Assembly (NCBI GenBank): GCA_028293725.1
Contig: JAQGOE010000352.1
Span: forward strand, 1-35,963
Source: Gammaproteobacteria bacterium
Lineage (GTDB): Bacteria; Pseudomonadota; Gammaproteobacteria; Steroidobacterales; Steroidobacteraceae
DNA: 35,963 nucleotides
Direction: 5' to 3'
Shown here piece after piece: positions 16,783 through 25,424 of this stretch (positions are counted from its first letter, which is position 1; every line of letters starts with the position of its first letter). A model generated the notes under the pieces. That model was not told the DNA's origin. It did not search any database and was given only the letters and a program-made list of their open reading frames with translations. The position numbers and the translations under genes are program-made.

Positions 16783-18638
16783 TTTGCCAAGGCTCGTTTC
16801 AAGGGTGCCAGCCAACGCTCGAAATTGCGCCATTGACTGATGCGCTCCTTCAAGACAGGTTGGTAGGGCTCCAGGCAGGCGGGTTCGAATTCGAGCCCAC
16901 AGAAGTCGAGTAGGCGCCGTACGCCCGGCTCGAAATCCTCGACGACCTCTTCGTACTGCACGCGCAGGATCTTTCCCGGCAGCACTCGCGCCCAGTGGTC
17001 CATGAGCTCGACATACATGCGGTGATAGCGGGCGATGTCTTCGAAACTGTAGGCGAAGGGCGCTCCAGTGGCGAACAGCTGCTTGTACATGCCGAACCCG
17101 CCGGCCAGCGGGTCACAGCGGACATCGATGACTTTCGCGTTCGGCAGAATGAGCTGGATCAGATCGAGGTACTGAAAGTTATGCGGCATCCTGTCGATGA
17201 AGTGCGCTGGGGGCGCGCCAGCCCGCGGCGCGCCAGCCTTGCCTGTACGATAGGGGGCCGTTTCCAACAGGTACTTCTCGCCGAATCCCTTGCACATCGC
17301 CGCGCTCAACGAGCCCAGTAGACCTGGGTAGCCAAGACGCGGCGCAGGCTCGCTCGACTGTAGTTCCCGCGCCAGGCGGGGGATATCAGCGAACTCGAGG
17401 GTCGCGTCGACCTGGGAATGCGCCGCCAGGATCTGCCTGATCAATGTGGAGCCGGAGCGCGGTAGACCCACGATGAAGATCGGTGCGGAACTCTCGCAGC
17501 CGAAGCCTTTGCGGGAATCGAAGAACTCTGACGTACAGACGGACACCTGCCGGTGCGCGGTGCGCTCGAATGGCTCGGAGCGATAGCGAAGCGTGGCTTT
17601 CTTCAAGGCGTTGCCGCGCTCGTAATACCCGAACGACTCACTGAAACGGCCGCGATCCTCCAACGCCTTGGCCAGTGAGAAGCACAGGTAATAGCGCTCC
17701 ACGGGCGCCACGGCTGCACTGGCTTCGTGTTGTTGCATGACGGCCATCTCGGTCTGCGTGAACCGATAGCTCTCGATGGTGGCGAGACCCCAGAAGGGCT
17801 GGCCAAAGCCGGGCCGTGCGGCCGCGGCGTAGCGGTAGGAGTCGACGGCTTCCTGCGTCTTGCCCGTGGTCCTCAGGGCATTGCCGATCGCCAGGAGGAG
17901 GTCCGGGTCTTGCGGTGTTTCCTGCAACAGTTCGCCGTATACGGGCAGGGCTGCGTTGTAGTCGCCCATCGCGGCGCTCACCGCGGCATAGAGAGATCGC
18001 CAGGAGCGATTGCCGGGCGAAGTCGTCAGAAGTTGCGCCAGCTGTGTGCGGGCGGCTTCGTGCTTGCGTCTCTTGAACAGTACGAGTGCCAGCTCGTGGC
18101 GCGCGGTCTCGTGCCCCGGCTCCAGGGCGAGCGCCTTATGCAGGAGCATTTCGGCATCGAATTCGGCCCCGGTATCTCCCGCGATTTTCGCCAGCAACCG
18201 CAAAGCCTCCACGTGCTCACCGTGGGCGGCCATGTACTGGCGGACCAGGCTCTCGGCGATCCGCGCCTCGCCGTCGAAGAACTTGCTACAGGCCAACTGG
18301 ATCTCGCCGGGGAGCGCTTCGAGTTGCGTTACCTGCGTGGTGGCGTTTTGCGCCTCGGCGGTCTGGCCGCTCGCGCCATAGAGTCTCGCGAGCGCGCGCC
18401 AACTTCCCAGCAGGCACATGTTGAGACTCACGGCCCTCTCGAAGGGCGCGATCGCTTTTGCCGGCGCGCTCATGGCCAGCAGGCAGAAACCGAGCTCTTC
18501 AAACAGGCTGCCGAACGGAGGATAGAGGCTCTCGAGCCGCTTCAGCGTCTCCAACGCCTCGGGAACCCGGCCGGCACGCCGTTGGGTCGCTGCGAGCCTA
18601 CACAGCTCCTCGCGGCTTTCAGGAGGGTCTGTTGCCAT
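16779..18638 (-). CDS. TPR-domain sulfotransferase, second copy with altered PAPS site
   Basis: 619 residues from ATG 18638, overlapping the end of the preceding sulfotransferase gene by 20 bases; its stop shares CTAG with the convergent PQQ-dehydrogenase stop. Residues 1-340 are tetratricopeptide-like repeats (for example NAALPVYGELLQETPQDPDL and TQEAVDSYRYAAAARPGFGQ). The sulfotransferase domain starts with APIFIVGLPRSGSTLIRQIL (385-404), the 5'-phosphosulfate loop. FIDRMPHNF follows, with Arg where the first copy has Lys. The 3'-phosphate segment reads DVRCDPLAGGFG: Cys508 and Gly516 replace the Arg and Ser that the first copy keeps. The C-terminus (GKILRVQYEEVV, then RRLLDFCGLEFEPACL) is standard. 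The family transfers sulfate from PAPS to hydroxyls. This copy may bind PAPS weakly or act as a partner of copy 1. Confidence 0.9.
   Translation of the reverse strand: MATDPPESREELCRLAATQRRAGRVPEALETLKRLESLYPPFGSLFEELGFCLLAMSAPAKAIAPFERAVSLNMCLLGSWRALARLYGASGQTAEAQNATTQVTQLEALPGEIQLACSKFFDGEARIAESLVRQYMAAHGEHVEALRLLAKIAGDTGAEFDAEMLLHKALALEPGHETARHELALVLFKRRKHEAARTQLAQLLTTSPGNRSWRSLYAAVSAAMGDYNAALPVYGELLQETPQDPDLLLAIGNALRTTGKTQEAVDSYRYAAAARPGFGQPFWGLATIESYRFTQTEMAVMQQHEASAAVAPVERYYLCFSLAKALEDRGRFSESFGYYERGNALKKATLRYRSEPFERTAHRQVSVCTSEFFDSRKGFGCESSAPIFIVGLPRSGSTLIRQILAAHSQVDATLEFADIPRLARELQSSEPAPRLGYPGLLGSLSAAMCKGFGEKYLLETAPYRTGKAGAPRAGAPPAHFIDRMPHNFQYLDLIQLILPNAKVIDVRCDPLAGGFGMYKQLFATGAPFAYSFEDIARYHRMYVELMDHWARVLPGKILRVQYEEVVEDFEPGVRRLLDFCGLEFEPACLEPYQPVLKERISQWRNFERWLAPLKRALAN
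17212..17238 (-). repeat. 15-bp in-frame tandem duplication inside the second sulfotransferase
   Basis: The 12-base unit GGCGCGCCAGCC occurs at 17212-17223 and again at 17227-17238, a 15-bp period that keeps the frame. In protein it doubles Ala-Gly-Ala-Pro, giving GKAGAPRAGAPPAHFID where the first sulfotransferase has GKAGAPRSFFID. The single-copy state in the paralogue suggests a slip duplication after the two genes separated. It lies just before the conserved FID(K/R)MP motif. Confidence 0.7.
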
Positions 18639-20655
18639 TACCCGCGAGATCGCCGAGCGCTTCGGTCAGAGGCCCCAGCCAGGGCGCGAAATTCCGCCAC
18701 TGGTCGAGACCTTCCTTGAAAATGGGGCGGCGCACCTGCTCGGAGCTCGCGGTGCGCACACTGCGCTCGTTCTTGTAGAACTCGAGGCAGGCTGGCTCGA
18801 AGTCCAGGCCGCAGAAGTCGAGCAGGCGCCGCACGCTACCCTCGAGATCGTCGACCACCTGCTCGTGTTGCATCCGCAGGATCTTGCCGGGCAACACCTC
18901 GTCCCAGTGATCCATCAACTCGACGTAGCTGCGATAGTAGCGGCCGATGTCCGCCAGGCTGTAGGTGAATTCCTGGCCGTTGGCGAACAGCTGTTTGAAG
19001 TTGCTGAAGCAGCAGGCCATGGGCTCGCGGCGCGCATCGATGATCCGCGCATTCGGCAGGATCAGGTGGATCAGGCCCAGGTGCCGGAAGTTATTCGGCA
19101 TCTTGTCGATGAAGAACGATCGGGGCGCGCCAGCCTTGCCGGTGCGATAAATCCGGGTGTTGGCCAGGTAATCCGCCCCGAACGAGCGTAATTCTTGCGC
19201 GCTCAGCGTGCTAAGTACCTGCGGATAGAGGGGGCTCTCATCGTTTATCTCGCGGCCACTCAACTGGTGCACCAATCGTGGAATCTCGGCCAGTTCCATG
19301 GTCCCTTCGACCTGGGAGTGTGAGGCCAGGATCTGCTCGATGAGCGTCGAGCCCGAACGCGGCAGGCCGACGATGAAAATCGGGTCCGGACTTTCACAGC
19401 CGAAACCTAAGCGCGCGGCGAAGAACTCGCGCGTGCAGACCTGCGCCTGCCAGCGGGCGTTGCGCTCGATCGCCTCCGGCCGATAGTGTGTCTCCGCCTT
19501 TTTCAGGGCGTTGCCGCGCTCGTAGTAGCCGAACGATTCGGCGAATGTGCCCCGATCCTCGAGCGCCTTCCCGAGGGCGAAGCACAGGTGATAGCGATCG
19601 ATCTGGTGCGTGCGCCTGTTACCTTCTTCGGTGCGCATCCGCTCGATCTCATCATCCGTGAACCGGTAAGTCTTGAGATTGGCGAGACTCCAGTAGGCAT
19701 CACCATAGTTCGGCCGCGCGGCGGTGGCGGCGCGATAGGCCTCCACGGCCTCCTGTTGCCGGCCCAGTGTCTTCAACGAATGAGCGATCGACAGATGCAC
19801 CTCAGCCGGGTTCAGGGCGTCGGGCAGAAGCTGCCGGTATAGGTTCAGCGCGCGCTCGTGATCACCGATTCCAACAACTGCATTCGCGTAGGTGGTGCGG
19901 AACAGATGGTTTTCCGGATGCTTCGCCAACAACTTATCGAGCTCGGCCAGCGCCTGCACCGGCTTGTAGCGCCGTAACAGTGTGGTTGCATAGTCATGAC
20001 GGGCGGCGTCGTAGTCGGGTGCCAGTTGTAGGGCGGCTTCGAGCAGAATCTCGGCGTCGTCCAGAACGTCCACTTCCAGGCCTATACGTGCCAGCAGCCT
20101 CATGGCTTCGACGTCGTCACCCTTTTTGAGCAGATGAGCGCGCACGAGCTGCTCCGCGAGCGCGAACTCACGATCCGCGAAAAGAGCCGTTGCTGTAACG
20201 ATGTCCGGCGGCAGGCGGGAGAGGGTGGCCACGTGCGCGGCGGCCGTTTCCTCGTCTTTGGTGTTGCCCGTCATCCGGTAAAGCGATTGCAACGTGCGCC
20301 AGCTGGCCGGCAGCGCTGGGTTGAGATTCACGGCCCATAAGAACGCTTCGATGGCACGCGGCGCGTCACGCAAGGCTACGAAACAATTGCCGCGCTCCTG
20401 GAAAAGGCGGCTGAAGCCGGGATGCAGAATCTGCAGCTCTTCGAGGGAAGTGAGCGCCGCGGGGATCTGGTTCAGACACCGCTGGCACACCGCGATCATG
20501 TAGAGGACATCGCGGTTCTCCGGCACCTCTTTGGCCAAGGTAGTCGCGGCCACCAGGGCGGCGTCGAACTGGCGAGCTTCCATGAGCGCGCGAATGCGGC
20601 TCACTTCGGTCTCGACAGGCGACATTGGAGGGCTGGACATTGACTGGGAAGGCAC
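18619..20655 (-). CDS. TPR-domain sulfotransferase, first copy
   Basis: 678 residues from GTG 20655; ATGs at residues 6 and 11 are alternatives and none has a clear ribosome-binding site. Residues 1-390 are tetratricopeptide-like (HERALNLYRQLLPDALNPAEV, QEAVEAYRAATAARPNYGDA). The sulfotransferase domain follows: DPIFIVGLPRSGSTLIEQIL (424-443) is the 5'-phosphosulfate loop, FIDKMPNNFRHLGLIHLILP follows, and DARREPMACCFSNFKQLF keeps Arg543 and Ser551 for the 3'-phosphate of PAPS. This copy therefore looks catalytically complete. The reaction is sulfation of an unknown hydroxyl acceptor, and the TPRs probably present the acceptor. Both copies share order, spacing and the GYYERGNALKKA segment, so they arose by tandem duplication. 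The gene lies 72 nt behind a TonB receptor, with a strong terminator in between. Confidence 0.92.
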   Translation of the reverse strand: MPSQSMSSPPMSPVETEVSRIRALMEARQFDAALVAATTLAKEVPENRDVLYMIAVCQRCLNQIPAALTSLEELQILHPGFSRLFQERGNCFVALRDAPRAIEAFLWAVNLNPALPASWRTLQSLYRMTGNTKDEETAAAHVATLSRLPPDIVTATALFADREFALAEQLVRAHLLKKGDDVEAMRLLARIGLEVDVLDDAEILLEAALQLAPDYDAARHDYATTLLRRYKPVQALAELDKLLAKHPENHLFRTTYANAVVGIGDHERALNLYRQLLPDALNPAEVHLSIAHSLKTLGRQQEAVEAYRAATAARPNYGDAYWSLANLKTYRFTDDEIERMRTEEGNRRTHQIDRYHLCFALGKALEDRGTFAESFGYYERGNALKKAETHYRPEAIERNARWQAQVCTREFFAARLGFGCESPDPIFIVGLPRSGSTLIEQILASHSQVEGTMELAEIPRLVHQLSGREINDESPLYPQVLSTLSAQELRSFGADYLANTRIYRTGKAGAPRSFFIDKMPNNFRHLGLIHLILPNARIIDARREPMACCFSNFKQLFANGQEFTYSLADIGRYYRSYVELMDHWDEVLPGKILRMQHEQVVDDLEGSVRRLLDFCGLDFEPACLEFYKNERSVRTASSEQVRRPIFKEGLDQWRNFAPWLGPLTEALGDLAGNGNRPS

Positions 20656-20663
20656 CAGGTACG

Positions 20664-20691
20664 AAAAGGGGGCGGGCCCATGCCCGCCCCC
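20664..20691 (-). terminator. Rho-independent terminator after the TonB receptor gene
   Basis: Read on the minus strand, a perfect ten-base-pair GC stem (GGGGGCGGGC, loop ATGG, GCCCGCCCCC) is followed directly by TTTT. It begins 36 bases after the TonB receptor stop and ends eight bases before the GTG of the first sulfotransferase. It should end most transcripts from the receptor gene. The sulfotransferases then depend on readthrough or on a promoter inside the receptor's 3' end. Confidence 0.85.
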
Positions 20692-20727
20692 TGATGCTAC
20701 CGCACTTGCCCGTCGCGGCGAATCAGA

Positions 20728-23370
20728 TCAGAACTTGTAGCCGATCGTGAGTCCCAGCACTCGCGGGCGATTCGGCGTCTGGGTCACGACGAACTGACTG
20801 GTGGAGGTGAACAGGCTGACGTTACGATCAGCCAGGTTCTCGCCGAACAGCTGCGCGGTCCATTGGTCCTTCGCTATACCAATCGATGCGTCGACCAACC
20901 CGTAGGACGGATTTTCGAACCGCAGCAGGGTGGTATTGATGGCGCCCCCGGTCGACAGCGACGGATTGTTACCCGTTTGCGTGAACGAGCTCGACGAATA
21001 CGTCGCGCCGACCTGCGCGAACATGTTGTATTGGTTGAACGCCCATTCGTAGCGCGCGCGGATGTTGCCCTGGAACAGCGGCGAGTTGGCGGTGGGGCTG
21101 CCAACCGCGCCGAAGGGATTCGCGATCGCCGTGATCGGCTTGCCGTACAAGCCCGCGGACAGCGGATTTGCCAACAGCGCCGGATTGTTGGCAATCAGCG
21201 CCGGGGAGTTGGTCTGTTCGCTCTTGTTGTAGCTCGCCGCCCCGGTCACCGTCAGGCCCTGCGTCACGCGTCCCACGAGCTGCCCCTCGATGCCGCGTAC
21301 GCGGAAGTTCTGGCCGTTCGTGCCGAAGGTGAGGTTGCCGAGCTGGCCCGGATCGAAGAACCCGACCTGCACGTTGGTCCACTTCTCCTGGTAGATGGCG
21401 CCGTTGAATTGCAGGCGGTGGTCGAAGAACTCGGTTTTCCAACCGACCTCGTTGTTCGTCAGCGAGTCCGGCGCGATCTTCAGCGGGATGCAATAGAGGT
21501 TGATCTTGGTGGTCGGATCGGGCACATGGCAACCGGACTGGCGGTTGAAGAGACCCGGGCGGAAGCCCTGCGAGTAAGTGTAGTACGCCATGATGTCCGG
21601 CGTGATGTGCCACGTCAGGTTGCCGCGGCTGCGGGTTCCCGTATACGTCGACGTCTCGCCTTCCGCGTTGATGTTGGTCGCGGACTTCGGCCCGTTGCAT
21701 GGCCCCGGACCCGCATTGAAGCAATAGAAGCTGCTGACCACGCTGCCGGTCTGGAAGTTATCGAAATGGTAGAAGCGTGTCCCACCCGTGATCGTCAGTA
21801 CCTTCGGAATGATATCGAAGTCCAATGACGTGAAGAAAGCGTACTGTTTGTAGCCGCGCTGGATGTCCTCGAAGAAGGCGGTACTGTCATTCCGGGTTCC
21901 GGGGATGTTCGAGGTGGCGCCAGGCGCCGTGGCGACGTCGCTGAAGCATCCCCCCTGGCCCACGGCGGTGCAGGTCGGAACGGTCTTGTACAACCAGTCC
22001 GTGTTGTCGAAGATTTTCTCGTTTTCCCAGAACGCGCCGATGATGCCGCGCGCGCGCCAGTCGTCGGGCGTGCTGAGCCGGAATTCGTGGGTCTGGTGCG
22101 TGTTGCGCAGCTGTTCGCGCCACGACGTCACTGGGGAGAAGCATCTCGCGCTACCCGTGCCGCCCGCACTGCCGCTGGCTCCATAGCATTGGTAGTAGTC
22201 GGCGTACACGCCGCGCGCATAGCTGGTGTAGTCGTTGCGCTGATCGAGGTTGCGGACGAGGTAACCACCAGTGTAGATCGCCTTCAAGTCCCCGATCTTG
22301 CCGTTCACAGTCCAGGCCGTGTTCTCGAACTTATCCTTGTCGGAGGAGGGACTGAACACGGTGACCTGCAGCGGCTGCAATGGTACGCCGTCCGAGCTGT
22401 TGGGCATCTGGTAGAACACGCCCTGCGCGTTCATGTCCTGGTAGCTCTGCGTGACCAACGCACTCCAGTCGTCGTTGATCTGGTACAGCACCGAGGCGCG
22501 GACGCCCTGGTACGTGACTGGATTGAAGTTGTTCTGGACCAGCGCGTTGTTGTTGGCGATGGGGCTGCCGGGTGGCACCTGGCATGACTTGGTCGCTTTG
22601 CAACCCGCGGGATAATTGGCGTAGTAGATACCGAGGTCGGTAGCTTTGCGCGTGAACGTTCCGGGTACGTTGTCGATGTAGCCGCCGCGGTTGTCGTTAT
22701 AAATGACCGCACGGACGGCGAGGGTGTCGGGGATCACGGGCAGATTGAGAACCGCCGTGATGCTGCTGTTGTTATCGCCATGCGCGGTCGTGCCGTAACT
22801 GGCGGTCGCGCTGCCTTCGGTCACGTTGAGCTTCGGCTTGTTCGTGATGTAGCGGACCACGCCGGCCTCGGCGCCTGCGCCGAACAGGGTGCCTTGCGGT
22901 CCCTCCAACACCTCGATGCGCTCGAGGTCGGCCGCGTAGATGTCGAGATTGCGACCCGGGAGCTGGCCTGACTGGTCATCGAGATAGATGGCCACGTTCG
23001 GGAAGCCGCCGATCGTACCGGTCGACTGGCTGCCGGCGGAGGCTCCCGAGCTCAGGCCGCGCATGTAGATGAGGCTCTGCCCGGGGCCGTTCGACTTGAA
23101 GGTGACGCTCGGTACGTACTTCGCGTAGTCGTCAAAGGTCTGCACGTTGAGTTGCTGCAGGGTTTCTGAAGTGAGCGCCTGGATCGCGATCGGGACGTTC
23201 TGAACGTTTTCCGTCCGACGCTGCGCGGTAACGGTCACTTCGCTGATTGCGAGACTTCCCTCGTCCGATCCTGCCGGTGCCGCTTCTGCGGGTGCCGCTG
23301 CAGTGGCAACCGAGGCGTTTGCGCCTAGGATCGCCGTGACTGCGCAATAGACTTTATAGTTGGCTTTCAA
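20728..23370 (-). CDS. TonB-dependent outer-membrane receptor with paired loop cysteines
   Basis: 880 residues from a TTG codon at 23370. The start is supported by GGGGAGA just upstream, an in-frame TAG seven codons before it, and no usable ATG until well inside the plug. Signal peptide about 1-25, TonB box ISEVTVTAQRR near 42-52, then plug motifs NVPIAIQALTSETL, IYMRGLSSGAS and IEVLEGPQGTLFGAGAEAG. The barrel ends in LGLTIGYKF with terminal Phe. Five pairs of closely spaced cysteines lie in probable surface loops (for example CKATKSC, CTAVGQGGC, CFNAGPGPC), suggesting disulfide-stabilised loops. The ligand is unknown. Upstream lie a lyase homologue and a choline sulfatase, downstream two sulfotransferases, so a sulfated or quaternary-amine ligand is possible but unproven. 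Confidence 0.93.
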   Translation of the reverse strand: MKANYKVYCAVTAILGANASVATAAAPAEAAPAGSDEGSLAISEVTVTAQRRTENVQNVPIAIQALTSETLQQLNVQTFDDYAKYVPSVTFKSNGPGQSLIYMRGLSSGASAGSQSTGTIGGFPNVAIYLDDQSGQLPGRNLDIYAADLERIEVLEGPQGTLFGAGAEAGVVRYITNKPKLNVTEGSATASYGTTAHGDNNSSITAVLNLPVIPDTLAVRAVIYNDNRGGYIDNVPGTFTRKATDLGIYYANYPAGCKATKSCQVPPGSPIANNNALVQNNFNPVTYQGVRASVLYQINDDWSALVTQSYQDMNAQGVFYQMPNSSDGVPLQPLQVTVFSPSSDKDKFENTAWTVNGKIGDLKAIYTGGYLVRNLDQRNDYTSYARGVYADYYQCYGASGSAGGTGSARCFSPVTSWREQLRNTHQTHEFRLSTPDDWRARGIIGAFWENEKIFDNTDWLYKTVPTCTAVGQGGCFSDVATAPGATSNIPGTRNDSTAFFEDIQRGYKQYAFFTSLDFDIIPKVLTITGGTRFYHFDNFQTGSVVSSFYCFNAGPGPCNGPKSATNINAEGETSTYTGTRSRGNLTWHITPDIMAYYTYSQGFRPGLFNRQSGCHVPDPTTKINLYCIPLKIAPDSLTNNEVGWKTEFFDHRLQFNGAIYQEKWTNVQVGFFDPGQLGNLTFGTNGQNFRVRGIEGQLVGRVTQGLTVTGAASYNKSEQTNSPALIANNPALLANPLSAGLYGKPITAIANPFGAVGSPTANSPLFQGNIRARYEWAFNQYNMFAQVGATYSSSSFTQTGNNPSLSTGGAINTTLLRFENPSYGLVDASIGIAKDQWTAQLFGENLADRNVSLFTSTSQFVVTQTPNRPRVLGLTIGYKF

Positions 23371-23685
23371 GCTGGTCTCCCCGATTTTCTATGGTCATCC
23401 GGTAGAACCGCCGGCGCTCCCTGGCTCGTTCCCCGCTGTGGCGCATGGGCAACAAGTTCCTAGGCATCGGCACCCCACCCCAAACTTTCACAATCGCGCC
23501 GTCGTATCAAGCGGAATAAACTCATCGCGCCATCCAAAAAGGGCATGGGCGCGTTCTTCTTCTAGGTACCGCTTTCGATGCTCGATCGCAACACACGCAG
23601 GCGCGAACTAAAATGAACTACCGCGACATCACTGCTGTACAGACCCGCCGTGCCGCAAAAAGACAGTGCCCCCCAGGACCTTCGG
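23371..23685. other. 315-bp intergenic leader of the TonB receptor
   Basis: This gap separates the lyase homologue's TAA from the receptor's TTG start, both on the minus strand. It holds the receptor's ribosome-binding site (GGGGAGA, read on the minus strand, next to 23371). On the minus strand there is also an AT-rich patch with an AGTTC direct repeat (around 23605-23620) and a GTCTTTTTG run after the lyase gene with only a weak stem before it. I could not identify a convincing -35/-10 pair. Its length suggests the receptor has its own promoter and regulatory leader and is not simply co-transcribed with the lyase gene. No open reading frame here looks like protein. Confidence 0.5.
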
Positions 23686-25410
23686 TTACCTACAGCGAGT
23701 GGCGGCCACGGGGTCGTTAGACCTCGGTGGGGGCGGGCTCGAATAGAAGGTTTCGGGGTCCGTCGAGTGCACGAACGCCGCTGCCAGGACCTCGTCTGAC
23801 TGCGAGGCGCGAATTCTCTGCTCCGCAGTCTTCAGCGGGACGATTTTGCGCAACGCAGTCCACGCCGCTGTCGGAGCTTTGCCCAGATCGCGGCTGGCAT
23901 CCTGTTTTTTACGCACGTCGATCCAGAAGCCGGCCTGCAGGAGATCGTGACCCAACAGGTCCAGGGTGGTGGAGACGGCCTGGCGGGCGTGCAGCACCTT
24001 GATGCGGGTCTGCGCCTGGAGGTCTTCGACCGTGCTCTCGATGGCGCTGCCGGAGGGGGCGACCGGGTTGCTCAGGCTCTGGATCTCCTGTTGGAGGTCC
24101 GGGGGAGTATAGCCATCGCTGTCATGAGGAATGTCAGGCAACACCTGGGACGCCTCGACGACGGTGAAGAAGGGGCTCGTGAAACGGTCGATGCGCAACA
24201 TGACGGCAACATCGAGGTTGCCGAGGGCAATGACGAAGTTCTCGAGCTTGTTGGCCATGGGATACGGGTCCCAATTCGCGTTCGAGACGATGTAACCGTG
24301 TTGACCGTGGCTCTGGGGGCCGCCCTTGACATAGAATTTCATCAATTGCGGCGTCGCCAACTCCCAGGAGTCCTCAGGGCCCATGCCGACGTGTACCGCG
24401 GGGTTGTGGTCGGAGGTATTGGCCTGAAATAACACGGCGTCCCGCAATGCCGCCCATTCTTCCCAAGCGGAGCCGGCGCGGATCGAGGAGGCCCGCAGGC
24501 TCTCCGGATCCTGGATGATGCGAGTATCCCCATCGAAAAGATAGCTGCCCTTGAGCATGTCGAGGATGCGGCCGGCATCCCAGTTGAGCCACTTGCCGGG
24601 TCGATCGCATTGCACCACCAAGCTCAGCGGCGTGACGCTGCTGTTCATCCCGTCAAGGTCCATCGCATAAATCAGGTCGGCCCACTCGAGCGCGCGCCGG
24701 GCCTCGTAAACAACCAGCGCGGCCTGCCCCGTTGCGTAGGCGTCGCTGCTCATCAGGGCGTTCTCATCCGCGGCGAAGGGTTGTATCGGCTTCAGTCCAG
24801 CCTGCGCGAGGGCCTTCGCCGCCGGCATACGCACTCCCTGGTAGTAGGCTTCGCCAGCCCCAACCATCACCCCGGCGATATTCCCGAGTTGCGCGAGGTC
24901 GCCTTCTCCAACGGTGCCGCGCGATTGCACGACGGGCGTAATCCGCTTGTTGATGAGTTCCAGCAGCATGCGGGCGACTGGCGGGCTCGGCGCGTTGTAG
25001 GTCATAGCGTTCGCGCGTACGACCATTGTCGCGCGGACGATTTCCTCGGCGTCGACTTCCGGACCGAAACCAACCAGCGCGCCGAGGCGGAAACGCTCCA
25101 GCTGCTGCGCTTCGAGTTTCGGCTTGTTGGCGGGGGAGGTGGCGTCGCCTTCAAACAGTACGGTTTCGCGCTGGGCGCCGGTGCCGCGATTGAACCAGTA
25201 GACGGGTACGCCTTCCGCCGTGGCCTCCAACAGCAGGCCGTAGTTATCCGCCTCGCGCTGTTGTGCCTCGGGACTCAACTGGACTTTCGCGCCGTAGCGT
25301 GCAACTTCCACGATCTGTTCGATCGTCAGATCCCGGCCGGTGAGGGTGACGGTGTGGTCGGCCGCCGTGGGGTTGATAGCGACGTAGGCCAGCAGGGCGA
25401 GCGCGTACAT
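23686..25410 (-). CDS. Aromatic amino acid lyase (HAL/PAL) homologue without the MIO motif
   Basis: 574 residues from ATG 25410, 14 nt after the betC stop, with GAGGT upstream. A short hydrophobic N-terminus (LALLAYVAINPTAA) could be a signal peptide, though it lacks basic residues. The body follows the histidine/phenylalanine ammonia-lyase order: LTGRDLTIEQIVEVAR (24-39), VYWFNRGTGAQRE (70-82) in place of the Tyr/NTGFG loop, RGTVGEGDLAQLGNIAG (164-180), QDPESLR (300-306) and NTSDHNPAVHVG (331-342). The usual GSVGASGDLAPL motif, whose Ala-Ser-Gly cyclises to MIO, is here one residue shorter with Glu169 and no Ser. The conserved Tyr of QDPYSLR is Glu303. It cannot form MIO. As I recall, ergothionase is a relative that eliminates trimethylamine without MIO, so a betaine lyase is a possible role next to betC. 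No function is assigned with confidence. Confidence 0.8.
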   Translation of the reverse strand: MYALALLAYVAINPTAADHTVTLTGRDLTIEQIVEVARYGAKVQLSPEAQQREADNYGLLLEATAEGVPVYWFNRGTGAQRETVLFEGDATSPANKPKLEAQQLERFRLGALVGFGPEVDAEEIVRATMVVRANAMTYNAPSPPVARMLLELINKRITPVVQSRGTVGEGDLAQLGNIAGVMVGAGEAYYQGVRMPAAKALAQAGLKPIQPFAADENALMSSDAYATGQAALVVYEARRALEWADLIYAMDLDGMNSSVTPLSLVVQCDRPGKWLNWDAGRILDMLKGSYLFDGDTRIIQDPESLRASSIRAGSAWEEWAALRDAVLFQANTSDHNPAVHVGMGPEDSWELATPQLMKFYVKGGPQSHGQHGYIVSNANWDPYPMANKLENFVIALGNLDVAVMLRIDRFTSPFFTVVEASQVLPDIPHDSDGYTPPDLQQEIQSLSNPVAPSGSAIESTVEDLQAQTRIKVLHARQAVSTTLDLLGHDLLQAGFWIDVRKKQDASRDLGKAPTAAWTALRKIVPLKTAEQRIRASQSDEVLAAAFVHSTDPETFYSSPPPPRSNDPVAATRCR

Positions 25411-25424
25411 GTTGTGCGATTACC

